A stretch of 64,000 nucleotides of DNA, from assembly GCF_029784165.1 (NCBI RefSeq), contig NC_073696.1:111446665-111510664 (forward strand), read 5' to 3'. Shown in pieces: positions 58,850 to 64,000 of this stretch. Position 1 is the stretch's first letter; each line of letters starts with the position of its first letter. A program made the translations under genes and the position numbers. The notes beneath the pieces were generated by a model, which made no database searches, was not told the DNA's origin, and saw only the letters and a program-made list of their open reading frames with translations. This DNA comes from Wyeomyia smithii. Lineage: Eukaryota > Arthropoda > Insecta > Diptera > Culicidae.

Positions 58850-59120
58850 TAAAATCACTATGAATCATTATAAACAGTTTTTGAGTACTTATTGCAGCTT
58901 TTTAGAGGTTTGACTGAAGCCCGCCGAAAGGCAGCATTGGGCACTAGAGGGTTGAATGATATGAACAAATTGTCTAGATGCATTGTAGAAGGAAAATTGT
59001 CAGATTTTTGTTTCACGTAATCATAAAAGTTCTTCGGGCAGGATTTAATTTCTAGTTCAGTCTTTGAATTAAACTCTTCAAATGCATTACTGATGGCAAG
59101 ATTCCACAGTGGATACCATC
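58850..59120 (-). pseudogene. non-LTR retrotransposon relic (linker before RT, Jockey/CR1 type)
   Basis: The minus strand reads CHQ-like remnants then NAFEEFNSKTELEIKSCPKN FYDYVKQKSDNFPSTMHLDN LF (about 59,095-58,960), followed by AAFRRASVKPLKSC. The pattern PKNF.DYVK.K......P..M..DN is the usual linker between endonuclease and RT in Jockey and CR1-related ORF2 proteins. It is short and broken. The clade is uncertain. Confidence 0.5.
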
Positions 59121-59920
59121 ATTTTGTTGTCGTGATAATTCAGAACTAAAATTAGTCTAAACAGCCATAAGAACACCACCATTTCTTTGGGAACTCACGA
59201 AATTTGCTGTCATCTCAGACTATCGGCGCCTCTAAATTTTTTTTAGCTTTTCACAATAATCGAAAGGACTGAAGACATTTTCTAAAACACACGACATTAA
59301 ACTTCTAAGACTGCTTTTTGCAGCGGCATTTTCTATACAACATGTTGCTTTCTAGGCAAAACCGAAACCACATAGAATTATTCTCAAATCATGATAATTG
59401 TTTTGAAGGATAAATGTCTTCAAAATTGCTATATTCTTTCTGCTGTGGAGTTGTTTGACTTTTGTCAAAATGTTTGGCTCTTGGTCAAAATATCTGGAAC
59501 ATGTGAGGGCTGTGAACCAATAAATAGGCAAAACATTTAAAAAAATTCGACAATTCGATAATCAATCCCCCTCAAAATTAAACCTTTTACGCATCCGAGT
59601 TATTTTCAACTGAAAGGGAAAATAATTAATAAATATCCAATTTTAACTAAAAGATAAAATATTTTGCCACTTGGTTAATAGCCAAAATAATCTGCTACTT
59701 GAACGTTTGACGCATAAGTTACAACACAAGCTACATTTGGCTGTTTTTACCGTTCTGTAATCACTGTGCGTACGGCAAAAAATGAATGACCAACCCGATA
59801 ATGTAGGTCTCCATTAGGTATACATTAGCACAATGTCATTCTCGCTTTGTTTATTATTTACTCAACCTCAATCAATCTTTCCAATATTGAAAAGAAGCTC
59901 TTATCCCACTATTGCAGGCG
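59121..59920. other. no recognisable gene
   Basis: AT-rich non-coding sequence between the non-LTR relic and hAT-like element B. No motif, repeat or coding region can be supported. Confidence 0.5.
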
Positions 59921-59928
59921 TTGTGCAG

Positions 59929-61566
59929 TAGAGATGGTCGGGTACGGGTATTTTTACCCGAAACCCGTACCCGACCCGTACCCGACGGGTTCGGGTCGGG
60001 TTTCGGGTAACGCCAAAAAATATTCTACGGGTTCGGGTCGGGTACGGGTAATTAAAAAACCAAGGCTTCGGGTTCGGGTCGGGTACGGGTTTGAAAAATT
60101 CTCAATTGGTCGGGTACGGGTCGGGTACGGGTAATTCAATTTTCGTGCATTGTGAGAATTCAATTTTTATCATTTCAAGCCTGGGTGTTTTCTTAATGTC
60201 GATAATCGGTAAGATCGGAGAGAAAATCGCCCATCATCACTCAACGAGAGATCGCCCACTACCTATTCTGACAGTTGTCGGCAGTCTATGCACCAAGGGA
60301 ATGACATCATGCTATCGCTTTCTAATGTTAGATTGAATAGTTCTTCCTGCAACGGTTTTGATTTAAATGGAGTTTTTGTCGGGCTTTTTTCATAACTGTC
60401 AGGAAAACCGCGGAGCATTGCACAGTGGGGCGACTTAATACAAATGCTTGCCAAGTAAAAAAAAGTGTCGATAAATACGACAAAAATATGGTATATACTT
60501 AATTTTGGGGTGCTGAACACGAATCTCCATTCCACTTTTTATTTGGAGACTTTCATAAAGCACGTGACTCAATTTGTCATGATTTTTTAGCACTTCTCCC
60601 CTAACTTTTTTATTAAACAGAATTATATAATCTTCAAGCACAAGCAACGCCACAGGGCGTCCTCTTTACAAAAACAGCTAACGTAGTTTTTGCACAACTC
60701 CTCAAATCAACCAAATTTCGGAAAAAAAATTGTTTTTATAAAAATTTAAACAATATTATATATTATAATAGGTAATAAAAACTAACTACAAATCAACTTT
60801 TGCTGCAGAGCGTTTCAAAGTAATGATATATTTATTTTTAAATATGTCAAAAAACGTCAGTATGCCGAGTTTTGAAAAGTTATAAAAAAATCAAATTCTA
60901 TGATATTGCACCCATATTTTGGACTTAAGCACTTAAATATTTATTTATTTATCTAATACCTGTTTTTTTTCTGATTTTTAGAATTTATCAGTGACACCGA
61001 ATCTATGCTCAAAATTACAGGTTTTTGGCAAATGCAGTGAATTATCAAATTTTTCTCAAGTTATAAACTATATTAGTTTTGACCTTTTAAAATTCGTTTG
61101 ACCCTTTAATGTGTTTATAAAACTCGTCGTTTATTTTAAACTTTACCAGGCATGCACTTTTCATAGTGGACCGATTCCTTATAGTGGACCACCCGCCTGA
61201 AACTCTGGGTTCATTATCGTTCGTTCACACGCACACTCGGTTCTAGCCTGGCTCCGGCCATCATCTAGAGAAACCACATATGACAATCAGTGCATAAAAT
61301 GTACGAGGTACCCAGGCATGTTGAACAAAAAAAAAAATAAAAAAAAAACCAGGACGGGTCGGGTACCGGCAATTTCGGCGTTTTTTTCTATCGGGTACGG
61401 GTCGGGTACGGGTAGTTAGAATAGATATTTTTCGGGTTCGGGTCGGGTACGGGTATTTTAAACAAACCAGACTTCGGGTTCGGGTCGGGTACGGGTTTGA
61501 AAATTTTCGATGAGTCGGGTACGGGTCGGGTACGGGTAACAAATTTCCCATACCCGACCATCTCTA
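59929..61566. mobile_element. hAT-like element B with G-rich CGGGT arrays
   Basis: The termini are TAGAGATGGTCGGGTA and, inward from the right, TAGAGATGGTCGGGTA with one change. A perfect 8-bp duplication TTGTGCAG flanks it (59,921-59,928; 61,567-61,574), as in hAT elements. Arrays of CGGGT(A/T)CGGGTCGGGT fill 59,938-60,135 and 61,354-61,560. Beyond the short inverted termini, an ~120-bp block recurs in direct orientation at both ends: CTTCGGGTTCGGGTCGGGTA near 60,065 and 61,471, then TGAAAA(A/T)TT and TCGGGTACGGGTCGGGTACG near 60,110 and 61,515. The 1.2-kb core has no transposase ORF. Confidence 0.9.
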
Positions 61567-61574
61567 TTGTGCAG

Positions 61575-61890
61575 CTCAGAATGCGCTGACTTGCAGTGGC
61601 TGGATACTTGTTTAAAAAAAACACTGGGACGCTGCTGCAAAAGCTGTGAGGATCAGGGTTCGACGCCTTCAGCATTGTGTCATCGTTGAAGTCTACCGTA
61701 CTGAAAACAGTAGCAGCTGCTGGCTGGTTAGCTTTTCTGGTAGTTCCTCTAAAATGGTTAGAGTGTTCGAGAGGCGCATGTTTTGTGACGAATATGTATG
61801 TATAACAAAACAATTGGAGATAATCTTTTTCTTTACATCAAAAAAAAATATACATAAAAAAAAATATACTGAAAATCCAAAATGATCTTC
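61575..61890. other. no recognisable gene; 3' flank of the takeout-like gene
   Basis: Nothing supportable in the open frames on either strand. It lies immediately beyond the poly(A) signal of the minus-strand gene. Confidence 0.5.
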
Positions 61891-61893
61891 AGC

Positions 61894-61899
61894 TTTATT
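61894..61899 (-). terminator. poly(A) signal AATAAA
   Basis: AATAAA on the minus strand, 46 nt after the stop codon of the takeout-like gene, in an AT-rich 3' UTR. The position and orientation fit cleavage near 61,870-61,885. Confidence 0.75.
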
Positions 61900-61944
61900 T
61901 TGATAACAAAAGAGTTTTATACAATCAATAATTACAATGTTATT

Positions 61945-63076
61945 TTAAAAACTGTCTGAACCTGATTTTGGTAATAGCCGACGGTAGGGAACCCTGTTAA
62001 ACATCTTGTTGATCACATCCAGCATGATTGGTTCCCACGATCGTCGCGTTTCCGGTAGCATTTGTTTGTAAAGCGAAGGCCAGTATTGGTTGACAAAATC
62101 GAGGGCGACTTGATCTGAAAATAATCACTTTTAATTTAGCGCTTTTCAAAATGAAGTTAACAACCCATACTTAGTCCTGCATCTGGAAACAGTCCCGTAG
62201 CGTAGATTTTCATATCTCCGACCTCTGGACTCATATCAAATTTATCGATAAGCAGGTACTGCTCGCCATTGCGTTCGCTAGTTTTGCCAGAAATTTTCCA
62301 TGTGGTCGAGACATCCGCTAATAGTAGACAAATCTATTATTGCTCAATCCGAAATACGGACAACACGAGAGCTCACCTGTCGTTATGTTGAAATAGCCCT
62401 TCGACGCGACTTTGATCGTATTAAAACGTCCTTCACCCTTGAATTTGCCCTCTGTGATGAGCTTTGGAAAGCGGACGTCGACCTCCATTTGGAACGAGTC
62501 GTCATCGGTGGTTGCACGAACATCTTGAATTTTGGCCTGACTTAATCCGTAGGTTTTGGCGTTCTTGATGTGCATCGAACCTTGAATTTGTTGATTTTGA
62601 TACTCGAAATAGCTGCTATCCTGAGTGAACGGATCGATGGCTGGGAAGTCAATCGATGGTATGCCTGTCTGTTGAAGACAATAACAACATATTACTTACA
62701 CATTTATGTGATAAAATAAATTTTATTTGCTGCTTAAATTAGTCATTATAAATTGTTCATGTTTATACATATTAAGCTCGATAACTATGATTAATCAAGC
62801 AAAATTATCTTTACAAGGCATGATTATCATCATCAATTTATCTATAATTTCTGTTACGACTATTTTACCGCACAATACGTTATCATTTTCAAGATATTTC
62901 AATTCCTTTTTCAATTTAAAGTTGAATTCTAAAATTAGCTCCACTTCAACAGACACACTCGGGTATATTTACCCGCCATCAACTTACATGCAACTCCGGA
63001 AGCAACCGTTGAACGGAATCCTTAATGCACCGTCCAAGTTCAGGGTCGTCACGATTGCAAATGCGCATGTATGATG
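61945..63076 (-). CDS. takeout / juvenile-hormone-binding-protein-like secreted protein (exons 2-5)
   Basis: Four minus-strand exons join in frame at GT-AG sites: 63,076-62,988, 62,668-62,377, 62,317-62,171 and 62,114-61,945 (TAA). Acceptors follow pyrimidine tracts (CTCTCTTTGCAG, TTCAACAG, CTACTATTAG, TATTTTCAG); donors are GTAAGT, GTGAGC and GTATGG. The visible ~231 residues begin SYMRICNRDDPELGRCIKDS, holding the two N-terminal cysteines (C-x9-C) of the family, then LLPELHTGIPSIDFPAIDPF, the family's hallmark G-I-P..D.P..DP segment, and a beta-rich lipid-binding body. Takeout/JHBP proteins are secreted carriers of hydrophobic ligands with roles in hormone transport, feeding and behaviour; the ligand here is unknown. 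The first visible exon needs an upstream exon ending in one codon base, and no signal-peptide exon is visible up to 64,000. No inactivating change is seen. Confidence 0.9.
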
Positions 63077-64000
63077 CTGCAAAGAGAGAAAAAAAAGGAA
63101 AGAAATAAAAGGCCCTCAATAAAGCTGCCCACTTGCGGCAATACACTGCGACGACGATTGAGGTGAACAACTTGGCATGTCGATCATTGTTGGAACATGT
63201 TTCAATACGACACTTTTATTGTCTATTTCATTGCTACTTAGACTTTCTGCCTTTTATTCATAGACGACAAAAATATTCGCCCACTCATAGTTGTTACACC
63301 ACAGTCACTTTCAACTGACGTAAAAAACAAAACAAAACAAAACAATGTCCACTGCCCTCAACACTTTTGCTCATAGACCAGCAAAATGCAGGAAAACGAA
63401 TCGTCAAGGCTATATTCAATGCTTTCCTGCCACTGCTCCTTCTGCTGCACTTGCAATATCAGTGAGAGAGCAGTGTGATCTTATTTTGGTGCGACAAAAT
63501 TATTTCACTGTGAGTCTATTGAGAGGTAAAATGCGCAATACTGTTGCAAACATAGTCTTACGAAGCAGTTCACATTGAACTTGACACACCCCGCTATTAA
63601 GGGCGCTAATGCACTCATCCAATGGAAATTATATGGATAACTAGTAGCAGAATTTGCATAAAGGTACATAAATTACATCATTGTGAAGATTCCTGTTTTT
63701 ATTATTATGTATGATCATATGGAGATCTTGCCTTGTGACTTTTCAGGATTTGGTTCTCTCAGGGCGACACGAAGCTGTTCAATAATGATATGCGCCTCCC
63801 AGACCTCCCTCTATGCATATACAGAAGGTGTAATCAAGGGGTGAAAGAGTAATTATTATCAGTCGGTGCTAACGTATTTTTAATGTGACCAGGAGACAGC
63901 TTTGAAGTCAAAAATTAAAACATATCAGATTCATACCTCAAATACCTACTTTCAATGATTCAAAAGTTTGACGTTTTCCTAAATAAAATTTTCGGATTAT
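63077..64000. other. first intron (or upstream part) of the takeout-like gene
   Basis: Begins with the acceptor's long pyrimidine tract on the minus strand. I searched the minus strand for a signal-peptide exon ending in a phase-1 donor and found none. The frames at 63,133-63,318 and 63,345-63,578 match nothing. Exon 1 is therefore probably right of the window. Confidence 0.5.

Noticed and set aside
62979..63170. A continuous frame running through the acceptor of the takeout-like exon, with a hydrophobic stretch that mimics a signal peptide.
   Set aside because: The hydrophobic stretch is the translated pyrimidine tract of the intron, and the frame has no ATG in phase. The CTCTCTTTGCAG acceptor explains it better.

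Overview
This is animal nuclear DNA, almost certainly from a culicine mosquito (Aedes-like). The reasons are the AT-rich spliced context, a five-exon takeout / juvenile-hormone-binding-protein-like gene, and a very high load of nested transposons of the kinds known from mosquitoes: LOA, I, L1, R1, CR1, Jockey and RTE non-LTR elements, an ITmD37E-type Tc1/mariner element, hAT-like elements and a tRNA-derived SINE. There are no bacterial operons, no CRISPR array and no recognisable functional RNA gene. The species assignment is inference.

Host genes. Only two pieces look like host coding sequence, both on the minus strand. At the right end (61,945-63,076) are four spliced exons, with a poly(A) signal, encoding nearly all of a secreted takeout/JHBP-family protein; its signal-peptide exon is not visible. 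At 31,298-31,397 is a lone signal-peptide exon with a good donor site and an upstream TATA box. Its phase fits the acceptor of the 63-kb gene, but it lies 30 kb on the wrong side, so it is best read as exon 1 of a tandem paralogue continuing to the left, or as a sign of inversion or misassembly.

Layout. 1.8-6.3 kb: an RTE relic interrupted by a minus-strand R1-clade relic. 6.4-10.7 kb: a foldback MITE, a Jockey relic, and a 2.5-kb unit with 330-bp inverted arms holding a SINE. 12.8-13.6 kb: hAT-like element A. 15.3-18.4 kb: a CR1-clade relic with an antiparallel CR1 piece and a MITE inside. 18.4-21.5 kb: a foldback with a tRNA-like loop, a repeat copy containing 216 bp of (AT)n, and other repeats. 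21.8-30.8 kb: copy 1 of a large repeat family ('R family') carrying a LOA element one frameshift from intact. 33.3-34.6 kb: an ITmD37E-like transposon with two stop codons. 35.6-37.1 kb: a pogo-like element. 37.3-39.6 kb: two Tc1 relics in opposite orientation and an R1-type gag relic. 40.1-43.3 kb: a nearly complete, decayed RTE. 44.8-58.5 kb: R-family copy 2 containing an I-clade element, which itself contains a 5'-truncated L1-clade element with a ~110-bp target duplication, and hAT-like element C. 59.9-61.6 kb: hAT-like element B.

How it fits together. Related repeats supply 'empty sites' for several insertions, so order of insertion can be read within the window. The most unusual pattern is that three sequence-unrelated hAT-like elements (8-bp target duplications, TAGAG/CAGTG-type termini) and one TA-flanked pogo-like element all carry dense subterminal arrays of a short motif, a different motif in each: TTAGCG, CGGGT(A/T)CGGGT, CGGCGG and TTCCGTTTTTGGCA. 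In two of them the arrays are in direct rather than inverted orientation, and in one they are G-quadruplex-prone.
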